Shown: positions 1 through 7,391, counted from the first letter of the stretch. The stretch: 18,052 bases of DNA from an uncultured Pseudomonadota bacterium (GCA_900320815.1 ONTY01000048.1:1-18052), one strand, 5' to 3'. Program-made: numbers and translations. Notes: generated by a model from the letters alone, not told the origin.

Positions 1-654
1 TGCAACCGTCACAACCTGCGCAATACGGTTCGTTGCACCAAACAACTCGTCCATGATGAAACGCAAGTTATCCAATTCATTATCATCGATACTGATGAAA
101 ATAATTCCTTCATCTTTAAGCAACTCCCTCGCAAGCCGTAATCTTGGATAAAGCATTGAACACCAATCCGAATGAAACCGACCGCTCGTGTCAGGGTTGG
201 ATTGAGCGCCCAATCCAGCCTGACGCCTGTAGTTTTCAATGCTATCGCCAAAGCTGTCCTTGTAGACAAAATCATTGCCGGTGTTGTAGGGCGGGTCAAT
301 ATAGATGAGTTTGACTTTGCCGTGGTAGGCGCGCTGCAGGAGCTTGAGCACTTCAAGGTTGTCGCCTTCAATATAGAGGTTTTGCGTGGTGTCCCAGTCC
401 ACGCTTTCTTCGGGCGCGGGGCGCAGTGTGGCGCGGCTTGGCGTCTGGCTCTGGCGGATGGCGTCGCGCTTGCCCGGCCAGGTGAAGCCGTAGCGTTCCG
501 TGCCCTCGTCTACTTCATCGCCAAGCAGCAGGCGCAGCTTGTCAAAGTCAATGCCGCCTTCGCCGAAGGCTTCGGGAAAGAGCGCCTTGAGTTGCGCGAT
601 GCGCTCGGCGACCAAATCAGCGCTTTCAAGGTTCAGTTTTTCAATTTCAGTCAT
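1..654 (-). CDS. Site-specific adenine DNA methyltransferase, Mod type (partial, runs off left edge)
   Basis: An open frame of 218 codons runs without a stop to the window edge, so only the N-terminal part is present. It begins MTEIEKLNLESADLVAERI and contains LYIEGDNLEVLKLL followed by YIDPPYNTGNDFVYKDSFG near residues 118-136. DPPY is catalytic motif IV of N6-adenine/N4-cytosine methylases. Its N-terminal position, with no preceding FxGxG, fits the beta class used by type III Mod subunits; the target-recognition domain and FxGxG should follow beyond the edge. The ATG overlaps the stop of the upstream nuclease gene as ATGA (651-654), and CAGGAG lies seven bases before it, so translation is probably coupled. 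Codon choice changes abruptly about 25 residues after DPPY: GC-rich codons give way to AT-rich ones from about 225 leftward. A Res or other partner beyond the edge is expected but unseen. Confidence 0.9.
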   Translation of the reverse strand, partial: MTEIEKLNLESADLVAERIAQLKALFPEAFGEGGIDFDKLRLLLGDEVDEGTERYGFTWPGKRDAIRQSQTPSRATLRPAPEESVDWDTTQNLYIEGDNLEVLKLLQRAYHGKVKLIYIDPPYNTGNDFVYKDSFGDSIENYRRQAGLGAQSNPDTSGRFHSDWCSMLYPRLRLARELLKDEGIIFISIDDNELDNLRFIMDELFGATNRIAQVVTVA

Positions 655-1940
655 TTTCTGCTCCTGTTTTCTTCAAGGCTGCCTGTGAACTCGCGCTCTG
701 CCAGCTCAATGCGCTGCCTGATTTGCTCCGCCGAGGGAAGGTGTTTGTGTATAATGTCCTGAATCTGCACGTTGGCATAGTTTGCCACGCCGATGGGGGT
801 GTTGATACCCTTGAAAGCCCACTGCACTTCGGTCTGGTTTCGGCTTTTGCAAATCAGCAAGCCGAGTGTTGGGTTATCGTCCGGGGTTTTGAGCAGTTCG
901 TCCACGGCGTTGACGTAGAAGTTCAGCTTTCCAGCAAACTCAGGTTCAAAATCTTTTGCCTTCAGTTCCAGCACCACGTAGCAGCGCAGGCGGATGTGAT
1001 AAAAAAGCATGTCCACCCTGCGGGTTTTGCCTGCGACGATGATTTCCACCTGCCGCCCGACAAAGGCAAAGCCCATGCCCAGTTCGAGCAGAAAGCGGGT
1101 GATATTGTGCTCGAGGGCGTTTTCAAGCTCATGCTCGCCGTATTCAGGGGGCAGCGTAATGAAACCAAGGTCGTAGGTGTCTTTTGTGATGGCCTGGGCA
1201 AGGCGGCTCTGATTCTCCGGCAGCCAGTCACCAAAGTTTGTGACAGCTCGCCCCGCCGTGCGGAACAGCCCCGCTTCAATGGCATTCTGGAGCGCGCTTC
1301 TGCTCCAGTTTTCTTCAATTGTCCTGCGTATATAGAACAACGCCTCGTCAACCGTATCGCACTTTCGGACGATTGCGATGTGGTGCCCCCACGGAACAAA
1401 GCCAAAGACTACAGGGAACGCCATTCCTCCACCGGCCTGGCGGAGCATTGCGGATGAGCCTTCCCCCAATTCTGCGACAGGCTGTCGCAGAAACTTTTCC
1501 CCGACAGCCGGACGAATGACTGCAGCAACCTGTCGCAGTTTTGTGCCGGCGGTTGCAAGCAGGGCTTCCAGTTCTGCACCCGCCTGGTGCAGTTTTTCGG
1601 CGCAAGAGGCTGAGGCGTAGAACTGGTACCACTGCCTCATGTCCCAGAGGTTGCGTGCACTGAAGCCCTTGGCATCAGGAAACTCGCTCTGCAGGTCAAG
1701 GCTGACTTGCTCGACGATGCCCGTGCCCCAGCGTTCCTCTGCCTTGCGTGCCACGAGGTCCCGCCCCAGCGCCCAGTTGAATGCAAGCTGCTCGGCGTTG
1801 ACTTTCACCGCCGCCTTCACCTGGGCGCTGCGCCAGCGGCGTTTGACATCAAGCAGCCACTCGGCGTAATCGGCGTCAAGGCGCACGTCGTGCGACTTCA
1901 CCACCCTTGGCAACGATGGCGGTTTTGGGGTGTCATCCAT
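651..1940 (-). CDS. yhcG: YhcG/DUF1016-family PDDEXK nuclease
   Basis: This 429-residue protein has the YhcG layout. An N-terminal helical domain (about residues 15-110, with LLDVKRRWRSAQVKAAVKVN and FSARNLWDMRQWYQFY) is followed by a repetitive linker (about 115-170). The conserved block FVPWGHHIAIVRK ... TIEENWSRS ... GRAVTNFGDWLP comes next, then the PDDEXK nuclease domain (RRVDMLFYHI ... VVLELKAKDFEPE, giving D and E-x-K) and TPIGVANY near the end. The family is usually found beside restriction or other defence genes as a predicted endonuclease. AAGGAG lies seven bases before the ATG. The gene sits between the helicase remnant and mod and overlaps mod by four bases, so it belongs to the same operon. 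Oddly, the linker is built from four repeated L-[RH]-Q segments encoded by palindromic DNA. Family assignment is firm; activity on DNA is inferred from the retained D/ExK residues. Confidence 0.93.
   Translation of the reverse strand: MDDTPKPPSLPRVVKSHDVRLDADYAEWLLDVKRRWRSAQVKAAVKVNAEQLAFNWALGRDLVARKAEERWGTGIVEQVSLDLQSEFPDAKGFSARNLWDMRQWYQFYASASCAEKLHQAGAELEALLATAGTKLRQVAAVIRPAVGEKFLRQPVAELGEGSSAMLRQAGGGMAFPVVFGFVPWGHHIAIVRKCDTVDEALFYIRRTIEENWSRSALQNAIEAGLFRTAGRAVTNFGDWLPENQSRLAQAITKDTYDLGFITLPPEYGEHELENALEHNITRFLLELGMGFAFVGRQVEIIVAGKTRRVDMLFYHIRLRCYVVLELKAKDFEPEFAGKLNFYVNAVDELLKTPDDNPTLGLLICKSRNQTEVQWAFKGINTPIGVANYANVQIQDIIHKHLPSAEQIRQRIELAEREFTGSLEENRSRK
1427..1592 (-). repeat. Four in-frame 19-bp palindromic units inside yhcG
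   Basis: Four 19-bp units with a 7-5-7 inverted-repeat plan lie at 1574-1592, 1520-1538, 1472-1490 and 1427-1445. The best is CTGCGACAGGCTGTCGCAG (1472-1490), whose arms are perfect and extend to 11 bp at 1470-1492. The others match in 7/7, 5/7 and 6/7 arm positions. Start-to-start distances are 45, 48 and 54 bp, all multiples of three. They encode LHQAGAE, LRQVAAV, LRQPVAE and LRQAGGG in the linker between the N-terminal and nuclease domains. Confidence 0.8.
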
Positions 1941-2008
1941 GACATAGCTCCTTTATGGCTGCAGCAAGCTGGTATGACATAGCTCCTTTATGGCTGCAGC
2001 AAGCTGGT
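1939..2008 (-). repeat. Perfect 35-bp tandem duplication over the yhcG ribosome-binding site
   Basis: The 35 bases at 1939-1973 recur exactly at 1974-2008. Each copy carries, on the minus strand, GCAGCCATAAAGGAGCTATG, so the Shine-Dalgarno sequence is doubled. With one copy removed, the upstream frame would read IKELCHG and stop at the TGA overlapping the yhcG start (ATGGATGA). With two copies it instead ends IKELCHTSLLQP. The perfect identity suggests a recent slippage or unequal-crossover event. Confidence 0.97.
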
Positions 2009-2366
2009 CGCGCTCGCGCTCTTTGGCGTTGATGTCCATGCGCAGCCGCGCGGTTTCGGCAAGGCTGGCGTCACGGTCGCGATAGCGTACGCCAAGGGCG
2101 CTGATGTCTGCCTGCAGGCTTTTGAGTTGCGCCAGCAGCTGCGTGAGGGCGGGTGTGCTGACGTCCGGGCAGCGCGGATATTCGCCCACGGCAGCGATGG
2201 CGGCGGCTTTGGCGGTGCGTTCGCACAGTGCGGTGGCGTAGGCGAGCAGGTCGGTTTGCGGCAGGGCGGTGTAGCGGATGTCGGCAAGGTAGCTGGCGTA
2301 GGCGGCCAGCTCTGGGTCAAAGTGCAGCAATGATTCGGCGCGCTCCAAGACGACGGCGCCTTTTTC
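1953..2366 (-). pseudogene. Orphaned C-terminal fragment downstream of the helicase, possibly DUF4391-like
   Basis: About 135 codons are open in a frame one base off from the helicase, from KGAVVLERAESLLHFDPELAA to a TAA at 1953. The only start-like codon upstream is a TTG inside the helicase gene, with no ribosome-binding site, so it is unlikely to be an independent gene. The tail (LLAQLKSLQADISAL ... ARLRMDINAKERERDQLAAA) looks like a coiled coil. It faintly resembles the C-terminal end of DUF4391 proteins, which often sit between an SNF2 helicase and a Mod methylase. That likeness is from memory and weak. Removing one A from the AAAAA run at the junction (2361-2365) would join it in frame to the helicase as a protein of about 937 residues. 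The last 11 residues before the stop are altered by the 35-bp duplication. Confidence 0.5.
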
Positions 2367-4767
2367 GGTCGGGCCAGAAGTTGACAAGCTGCACGCAGGC
2401 GTTGCTGCTGCCAAGGCGGTCAACGCGCCCGAAGCGCTGAATGATGCGCACGGGGTTCCAGTGGATGTCGTAGTTCACCAGGCAGTCGCAGTCCTGCAGG
2501 TTCTGCCCTTCGCTGATGCAGTCGGTGGCGAACACGACATCTATTTCTCCCTTGGCGCGTTCGCTCTCGCGCAGTTCCTTGGACTTGGGCGAAAAGCGGG
2601 CAAGCACGGCGCCAAAGGTGGCGCGCGCCAGTTTGATGGTGGCGGTGGCGCCTTTGGTGCCGCCGGTGACGAGCGCCGATTCCATGCCGTATTGCGCTTT
2701 CAGGCTGCCGCTGAGTTGCCCATAGAGGTAGCGGGCGGTGTCGGCAAAGGCAGAAAACACGAGCAGCTTGCGGTTGCCGGGGTTGAAGGGCGCAGCGACT
2801 TTGCCGTCAATAAAGCGGCGCAGCTCGGCAAGTTTTTCGTCGCGCTCTGGCGTGACCTGGCGGGCATAGCGGAGCAGTTCTTCCAGCGTGCGGATGTCGC
2901 CTTCCAGGTCAGGGCGCAACCGCAGTGCGTCCACATCGCGCAGGTCGACGCGCACTTTGCCGCCCGCTTCAAACTCGGCGGCATCGTCGTCATCGTCAAA
3001 GCCACTTGCCAGCTCGCCTGTTTCATAGGCGGCTTCTGCGCGCGCGCCGTCAAGCTGGGCAAGCAGTGCCTGCGCGCCGCCGAGCACACGCTCGAGCGTG
3101 ATGCGGAAGCTGCTGATGGAGCTTTCCAGGCGCTTCAACAGGTTCACGCGCAGCAGGTTGGCAACGGCGTGGGTGCGGTTGACCTGGCTCTCAAAGTCGT
3201 TGCCCCATGTGTCAAGGTAGCGCTCCACGTATTTCTGGCGCTTGCCGGGCAAGACGTAGGAGAGCAGTTGATACTGGGCAAAAGAGAGCGAGGCGATGCT
3301 GTCATTCATTTCGCCCACACTGGGCAGCTTGCCGAGTGTGTCCAGGCGCGGCTTGAGGCTGATGGGTGGCAGGCGCGTGGGGAAGGTGGCTGCCTCGTCG
3401 CGGTAGTACTTGGCAATGTGTTTGCGGCTGCGAGCAATGGTGAGGCACACGGCGGTGATGGAGCCGATGTTGTCGGTTTCGGCAAGGTAGGCATCGTCGC
3501 CTTCGGTGATGATTTCTATCTGGTTGCGCAGGTCGAGCAGGCGGTTGTTGACCGGTGTGGCCGAGAGCATGAGCACCTTGGTGCGCACGCCTGCACGTAT
3601 GACGTCGTTCATCAGCCGCTCATAGCGGCTGTGCTGCGTGCGGTCAGTGGGTTTGTTGCGGAAGTTGTGGCTCTCGTCAATGACGATGAGGTCGTAGTTG
3701 CCCCAGCGCAGTGTCTCGAGATTGATGTCGCCGGATAAACCGCCGTAACGCGACAGGTCGGTGTGGTTGAGTACGTCGTAGTTCAGGCGGTCGTCATCCA
3801 ATGGATTGCGTTCGTCATTGGAGGTGTAGAGCGTCCAGTTTTCGCGCAAGCGCTTGGGACAGAGCACCAGAATGCGGTCATTGCGCTCCTGGTAATACTT
3901 GATGATGGCAAGCGCCTCAAAGGTTTTGCCCAAACCCACGCTGTCGGCAATGATGCAGCCCTTGTATTTCTCAAGTTTGCGGATGGCGCCCACAACGGCA
4001 TCCTGCTGAAAGCCGTAGAGCTTTTTCCACACTGTTGACTCGGTAAAGTTCAGGCCGGGCTTGATCGGGTCGCTTTCCTGCTCCACAAAATCATGGAATA
4101 TGTGGTAGAGGGTCAGGAAATAAATAAACTCCGGAGCATTTTCTCGGTAAAGCGTTTCCACCTGCTCCGCCACGCGCGCCGTGACATCAACTGCCAGAGA
4201 GGGATTGCCCCAAACTTGCTCAAACGCGGCTTTCAGGCTGCTCGCTTCGTTTTCCCCCGAAAAAACGCTATAGCCACTGATAACCCCCGCACGATGTTCA
4301 TAGCCCAGCCCTTCAAGGGTGAATGGCACGCTGGAGCCTTGAAAGCCGCTCATGCCCCCGCCATGCTCTACGTGATAGAGCGCGCCGAACTGCACCACTC
4401 CGCTCTGCCGCACCGATTTGAATACTGCTTTCTCGCGCATCCACTGGGCGCATTCGCGCGCAAGGGGACGCTGCTTGAGGCTGTTGCGTAGCGTCAGCTC
4501 AAGCCCTACGCCGCCCACGCCACGCTCGCGGCGCTTTTGTGAGAGCATGAACTCGCGCGGCTCTTTCCCGTCCTGCAGCTGCTGCACAAACGCCGGTTCG
4601 TCAAACAGGAACCGCAGTGCGCCAATGCGCTCAAGCGCGTGCCGGAGTTCCCCGTAAGCAAACACAGTAAAACAAGACGAAATGACGGACAGCACACTGC
4701 CGTCCGCTATCGCGGCAGCAAGCGCATCGCCCAAACGCTCGCTGCCCGTGTTGCTCAAAAACTTCAT
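2317..4767 (-). CDS. SNF2-family helicase with N-terminal phospholipase-D-like region, C-terminally truncated
   Basis: The protein has 816 residues. Its N-terminus (about 1-230) resembles the PLD-like region of this helicase family (ALYHVEHGGG ... GFQGSSVPFTLEGLGY), although the HxK catalytic pair is not evident. The SNF2 core follows: Walker A ADSVGLGKT, the DESH box in LIVIDESHNFRN, motif III LMLSATPVNN, then the second RecA lobe with LLVFSAFADTARYLYGQL, ATDCISEGQNLQDCDCLVNYD and motif VI QRFGRVDRLGS. Relatives continue for a few hundred residues after the VNFWPD that follows motif VI. Here the frame shifts into an arginine-rich tail (RKRRRRLGARRIIAAL) and stops. All motor motifs are therefore present but the C-terminal domain is lost. 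It is the promoter-proximal gene of the defence operon; the ATG at 4767 has only a weak upstream purine stretch. Family is certain; whether it still works is doubtful. Confidence 0.9.
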   Translation of the reverse strand: MKFLSNTGSERLGDALAAAIADGSVLSVISSCFTVFAYGELRHALERIGALRFLFDEPAFVQQLQDGKEPREFMLSQKRRERGVGGVGLELTLRNSLKQRPLARECAQWMREKAVFKSVRQSGVVQFGALYHVEHGGGMSGFQGSSVPFTLEGLGYEHRAGVISGYSVFSGENEASSLKAAFEQVWGNPSLAVDVTARVAEQVETLYRENAPEFIYFLTLYHIFHDFVEQESDPIKPGLNFTESTVWKKLYGFQQDAVVGAIRKLEKYKGCIIADSVGLGKTFEALAIIKYYQERNDRILVLCPKRLRENWTLYTSNDERNPLDDDRLNYDVLNHTDLSRYGGLSGDINLETLRWGNYDLIVIDESHNFRNKPTDRTQHSRYERLMNDVIRAGVRTKVLMLSATPVNNRLLDLRNQIEIITEGDDAYLAETDNIGSITAVCLTIARSRKHIAKYYRDEAATFPTRLPPISLKPRLDTLGKLPSVGEMNDSIASLSFAQYQLLSYVLPGKRQKYVERYLDTWGNDFESQVNRTHAVANLLRVNLLKRLESSISSFRITLERVLGGAQALLAQLDGARAEAAYETGELASGFDDDDDAAEFEAGGKVRVDLRDVDALRLRPDLEGDIRTLEELLRYARQVTPERDEKLAELRRFIDGKVAAPFNPGNRKLLVFSAFADTARYLYGQLSGSLKAQYGMESALVTGGTKGATATIKLARATFGAVLARFSPKSKELRESERAKGEIDVVFATDCISEGQNLQDCDCLVNYDIHWNPVRIIQRFGRVDRLGSSNACVQLVNFWPDRKRRRRLGARRIIAAL

Positions 4768-4884
4768 GCCGCCTGCACCCCAAGTTTTCCTTGCACCTTG
4801 CTTGCCCAGACTGCGCCGCAGAGCGCAAATGCGACTCTATTGTGAATGAAACAAAAACACTCGGTATGTCTACGTCACCCGCTT

Positions 4885-4914
4885 ATTATGCTGGCAAGCA
4901 CAAATATATGTGAA
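4885..4914 (-). promoter_or_regulatory. Candidate sigma-70 promoter for the helicase-nuclease-methylase operon
   Basis: On the minus strand TTCACA (4909-4914) and CATAAT (4885-4890) are separated by 18 bases; each matches its consensus in five of six positions. It lies in an AT-rich patch about 120 bases upstream of the helicase ATG. No transcription data back this. Confidence 0.45.
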
Positions 4915-4956
4915 TGGTATGCAAACCTGCACCTTGGCACATTCATATACACTGAA

Positions 4957-4985
4957 TTGCAATACGTGGTCGCCGGCTTCATAAG
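4957..4985 (+). promoter_or_regulatory. Weak candidate promoter for recG
   Basis: TTGCAA (4957-4962) and CATAAG (4980-4985) are spaced by 17 bases and lie 50 bases before the recG ATG. Each hexamer matches consensus in only four of six positions, and the -10 falls inside the imperfect palindrome at 4973-4989. Confidence 0.25.
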
Positions 4986-4989
4986 ACGG
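4973..4989. repeat. Dispersed palindromic element, copy 1 (imperfect)
   Basis: CCGGCTT-CAT-AAGACGG is an inverted repeat with one arm mismatch, followed by TAATG and, ten bases further on, by GTATAC. It shares its core with the elements at 7215-7237 and 10311-10347. It lies just upstream of recG. Confidence 0.55.
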
Positions 4990-5035
4990 TAATGAACGTA
5001 TACCCTTGCCACCCACATTCCCGCACAATCCGCCC

Positions 5036-7183
5036 ATGCCCGCCCCCCGCACGCCCCGCAAGAAGAAGGCCGCCGCTGCCAGCGGCGCGGCTGCCGACGG
5101 CGCGAAAGAAGCCCGGCTTTCCGCGCCGCAGCGCGCGTTGCGGCGGCTGGGGCTGGTGCGCGACATTGATTTGGCGCTGCACTTGCCGCTGCGTTATGAG
5201 GACGAGACGCGCGTCACGCCGCTGGCCGAGGCGCTGCGGGCGCATTTGGGCGAGGAGGTGCAGATTGAGGGCACCGTCACGCAGCAGGAGGTCAAAACGC
5301 TGGGCGGCTGGCGGCGCAATCTGCTGGTGACGCTGGCGGATGGCGACCGCGCCTGCCTGCTGCGCTTTTTCAACTTTTACCCCTCGCAGCAAAAGCAGAT
5401 GGCGCCCGGCGCGCGCATCCGGGCGCGCGGCGTGCTGCGCGCCGGGCTGCCGCCCGTGATGGCGCACCCCGTGGTGCATTCGGCGGATGGCGCGCTGCCC
5501 GAGACGCTCACGCCCGTCTACCCCAGCACGGCGCAGTTGCCGCAGGCGTATTTGCGCCGCGCCGTGCTGGGCGGGCTGGCGCGCGCGGATTTGTCCGACA
5601 CCATCCCCGCCGAGTTGCTGCTGGAGATAGAGGGCGAGCCGCTCTGGAGCCTGCACGACGCGCTGCACTTCCTGCACCAGCCCCCACCCGGCGCGCCGCT
5701 GCAGGCGCTGCAGGAGCGCGCGCACCCTGCGTGGCGCAGGCTGAAGGCCGAAGAGCTGCTCGCGCAGCAGCTCTCGCAGGCCAAGGCGCGGCGCGAGCGC
5801 GCCCTGCTGCGCGCACCGCAGCTTGTCGCGCGTGAGGATGGGCTGGTGCAGCAATTCCTCGCCGCCCTGCCCTTCGCGCTCACGGCGGCGCAGCAGCGCG
5901 TGGCGCGCGAAATTGCCGCCGACCTGGCGCGCCCCCGCCCCATGAACCGCCTGCTGCAAGGCGATGTGGGCAGCGGCAAAACCGCCGTCGCCACCCTTGC
6001 CGCCTGCTGCGCCATCGACGCCGGCTGGCAATGCGCGCTCATGGCGCCCACGGAAATCCTCGCCAGCCAGCACTTTGCACGTCTGGGCGAGTGGCTGGCG
6101 CCGCTGCTGGCCGCGCGTGGCCAGAGCGTCGCCTGGCTCACCGGCAGCCAAAAGCGCAGCCAGCGCCGCGTGGCACTGGAAGCGATTGCCAGCGGGCAGG
6201 CGGCGCTGGTCATTGGCACGCACGCCGTCATCGAGCAGCAGGTGCAATTTGCGCGTCTTGCCCTCGCCATCATTGACGAGCAGCACCGCTTTGGCGTCGC
6301 GCAGCGGCTGGCGCTGCGGCAAAAAAGCAGCGAGGGCGGAGAAAACTTTGAGCCGCACCTGCTGATGATGAGCGCCACCCCCATCCCGCGCACGCTGGCG
6401 ATGAGCCACTTTGCCGACCTGGACGTCTCCACGATTGACGCGCTGCCCCCCGGCCGCACCCCCGTCGTCACGCGCCTCGTCAGCCAGCAGCGGCGCAGTG
6501 AAGTCATCGCCCGCCTTGCCCGCCCCATCGCCGCCGGGCGGCAGGTCTACTGGGTCTGTCCCCTGATTGAAGAAAGCGAGGCGCTTGATCTGCGCGACGC
6601 CACGCAAGCGCACGCCACCATCAGCGCGGCGCTGCCCCACTGCACCGTGGGCCTGCTGCACTCGCGCATGAGCGCGGCGGAAAAGCAGGACGTGATGGCG
6701 CAATTCGTCGCCGGCACCATGCCCGTGCTCGTCAGCACCACCGTCATAGAAGTGGGCGTCGATGTGCCCGCCGCCAGCATCATGGTCATCGAGCACGCCG
6801 AGCGTTTTGGCCTCAGTCAGTTGCACCAGTTGCGCGGGCGCGTAGGGCGCGGCGCGGGCGAGGCGTATTGCCTGCTGCTCTACGGCGCCCCCGACGGCAC
6901 CCCCCTCGGCGACACCGCCCGCGCACGCCTGCAAACCATGCAAGACACCAACGACGGCTTTGAAATCGCGCGCCGCGACCTCGCGCTGCGCGGCCCCGGC
7001 GAATTCCTCGGCGCACGGCAATCCGGCGCCGCCCTGCTGCGCTTTGCCGACCCCAGCGCAGACGCCCCCCTGCTCCACTGGGCGCACCGCGCCGCCCCCC
7101 GCATGCTCGAACATTGGCCCGACATGGCCGCGCGCCATATCGAGCGCTGGATAGGCGCAAAGGCGGACTATCTGAAAGCATAA
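5036..7183 (+). CDS. recG: ATP-dependent DNA helicase RecG
   Basis: RecG is the monomeric helicase that regresses stalled replication forks and processes Holliday junctions. The N-terminal wedge/OB region is visible (LGLVRDIDLALHLPLRYEDE; LLRFFNFYPSQQKQM; TPVYPSTAQLPQAYLRRAV). It is followed by Walker A LLQGDVGSGKTAVA, the DEQH box in AIIDEQHRFGV, MSATPIPRTLAMSHFADLD, TVIEVGVDVPAASIMVIEHAERFGLSQLHQLRGRVGRG, and the C-terminal GPGEFLGARQSG block. The ATG at 5036 gives about 715 residues, close to the family norm. A TTG at 5006 would add ten residues, but neither start has a clear Shine-Dalgarno. The gene appears intact. It is divergent from the defence operon, and the two share a 268-bp AT-rich spacer containing the putative promoters. 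Confidence 0.96.
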   Translation: MPAPRTPRKKKAAAASGAAADGAKEARLSAPQRALRRLGLVRDIDLALHLPLRYEDETRVTPLAEALRAHLGEEVQIEGTVTQQEVKTLGGWRRNLLVTLADGDRACLLRFFNFYPSQQKQMAPGARIRARGVLRAGLPPVMAHPVVHSADGALPETLTPVYPSTAQLPQAYLRRAVLGGLARADLSDTIPAELLLEIEGEPLWSLHDALHFLHQPPPGAPLQALQERAHPAWRRLKAEELLAQQLSQAKARRERALLRAPQLVAREDGLVQQFLAALPFALTAAQQRVAREIAADLARPRPMNRLLQGDVGSGKTAVATLAACCAIDAGWQCALMAPTEILASQHFARLGEWLAPLLAARGQSVAWLTGSQKRSQRRVALEAIASGQAALVIGTHAVIEQQVQFARLALAIIDEQHRFGVAQRLALRQKSSEGGENFEPHLLMMSATPIPRTLAMSHFADLDVSTIDALPPGRTPVVTRLVSQQRRSEVIARLARPIAAGRQVYWVCPLIEESEALDLRDATQAHATISAALPHCTVGLLHSRMSAAEKQDVMAQFVAGTMPVLVSTTVIEVGVDVPAASIMVIEHAERFGLSQLHQLRGRVGRGAGEAYCLLLYGAPDGTPLGDTARARLQTMQDTNDGFEIARRDLALRGPGEFLGARQSGAALLRFADPSADAPLLHWAHRAAPRMLEHWPDMAARHIERWIGAKADYLKA
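7167..7180 (+). repeat. Left copy of 14-bp direct repeat (recG 3' end)
   Basis: ACTATCTGAAAGCA forms the last codons of recG and recurs exactly at 10165-10178, beyond the ankyrin genes. Both copies are preceded by GCGGAC, directly on the left and after a three-base insertion on the right. The two copies bracket the ankyrin block like the ends of an inserted segment. Confidence 0.5.
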
Positions 7184-7214
7184 GAACACAAATACCACAC
7201 CCTATAACATCGCA

Positions 7215-7237
7215 TTGCCGGCTTCATAAGCCGGCAA
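7215..7237. repeat. Dispersed palindromic element, copy 2; possible recG terminator
   Basis: TTGCCGGCTT-CAT-AAGCCGGCAA is a perfect 10-bp inverted repeat with a three-base loop, 31 bases after the recG stop. No U-rich tract follows, so termination would be weak. Its core matches the elements at 4973 and 10311. Confidence 0.65.
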
Positions 7238-7295
7238 GCAAAGCATACCAACGAACATTTGGCGCTACCCACGCCATCTGCGAAGCTGGGCGCGC

Positions 7296-7340
7296 ACACA
7301 AAAAACATCCCCTCTCCCTCGCGGCAGCAGAGGGAGAGGG
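7296..7340. repeat. GC-rich hairpin repeat, left copy
   Basis: A CCCTCTCCCTC arm (7310-7320) pairs perfectly with GAGGGAGAGGG (7330-7340) across a nine-base loop. The 28 bases at 7296-7323 closely match 10227-10252 on the far side of the ankyrin genes, in the same orientation. Hairpins of this CCCTCTCCC type are common dispersed intergenic repeats in proteobacteria. Confidence 0.7.
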
Positions 7341-7354
7341 CAGGGTGAGGGTGC

Positions 7355-7391
7355 GCCGCATTGCGCCGGCAATGCGGCTTTGTTTTCTTGT
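7355..7391 (+). terminator. Rho-independent terminator downstream of recG
   Basis: GCCGCATTGC (7355-7364) and GCAATGCGGC (7369-7378) form a perfect 10-bp GC-rich stem with a four-base loop. It is followed by TTTGTTTTCTTG. It should end plus-strand transcription coming from recG and insulate the ankyrin genes. Confidence 0.8.

Noticed and set aside
9..371. 120-codon frame MKATTLKCSS... on the minus strand at the left edge
   Set aside because: It is an off-frame reading of the methyltransferase gene, whose own frame stays open to the edge and carries DPPY.
1427..1592. CRISPR-like array from four regularly spaced palindromic units
   Set aside because: Units are only 19 bp, imperfect, in phase with the yhcG reading frame, and the spacers are coding; no cas genes are present.
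2461..3738. 425-codon plus-strand frame across the helicase gene
   Set aside because: It is antisense to conserved SNF2 motifs and has no domain or ribosome-binding site of its own.
1..4767. DISARM or BREX system
   Set aside because: An SNF2 helicase and methylase are present, but no DrmA/DrmB, PglX, BrxC or PglZ-like gene is seen in the window.
4979..7198. A 739-codon open frame antisense to all of recG
   Set aside because: Its product is low-complexity Arg/Ala/Gly/Gln-rich sequence with no recognisable domain, as expected from the complement of a GC-rich gene; recG motifs on the other strand are decisive.
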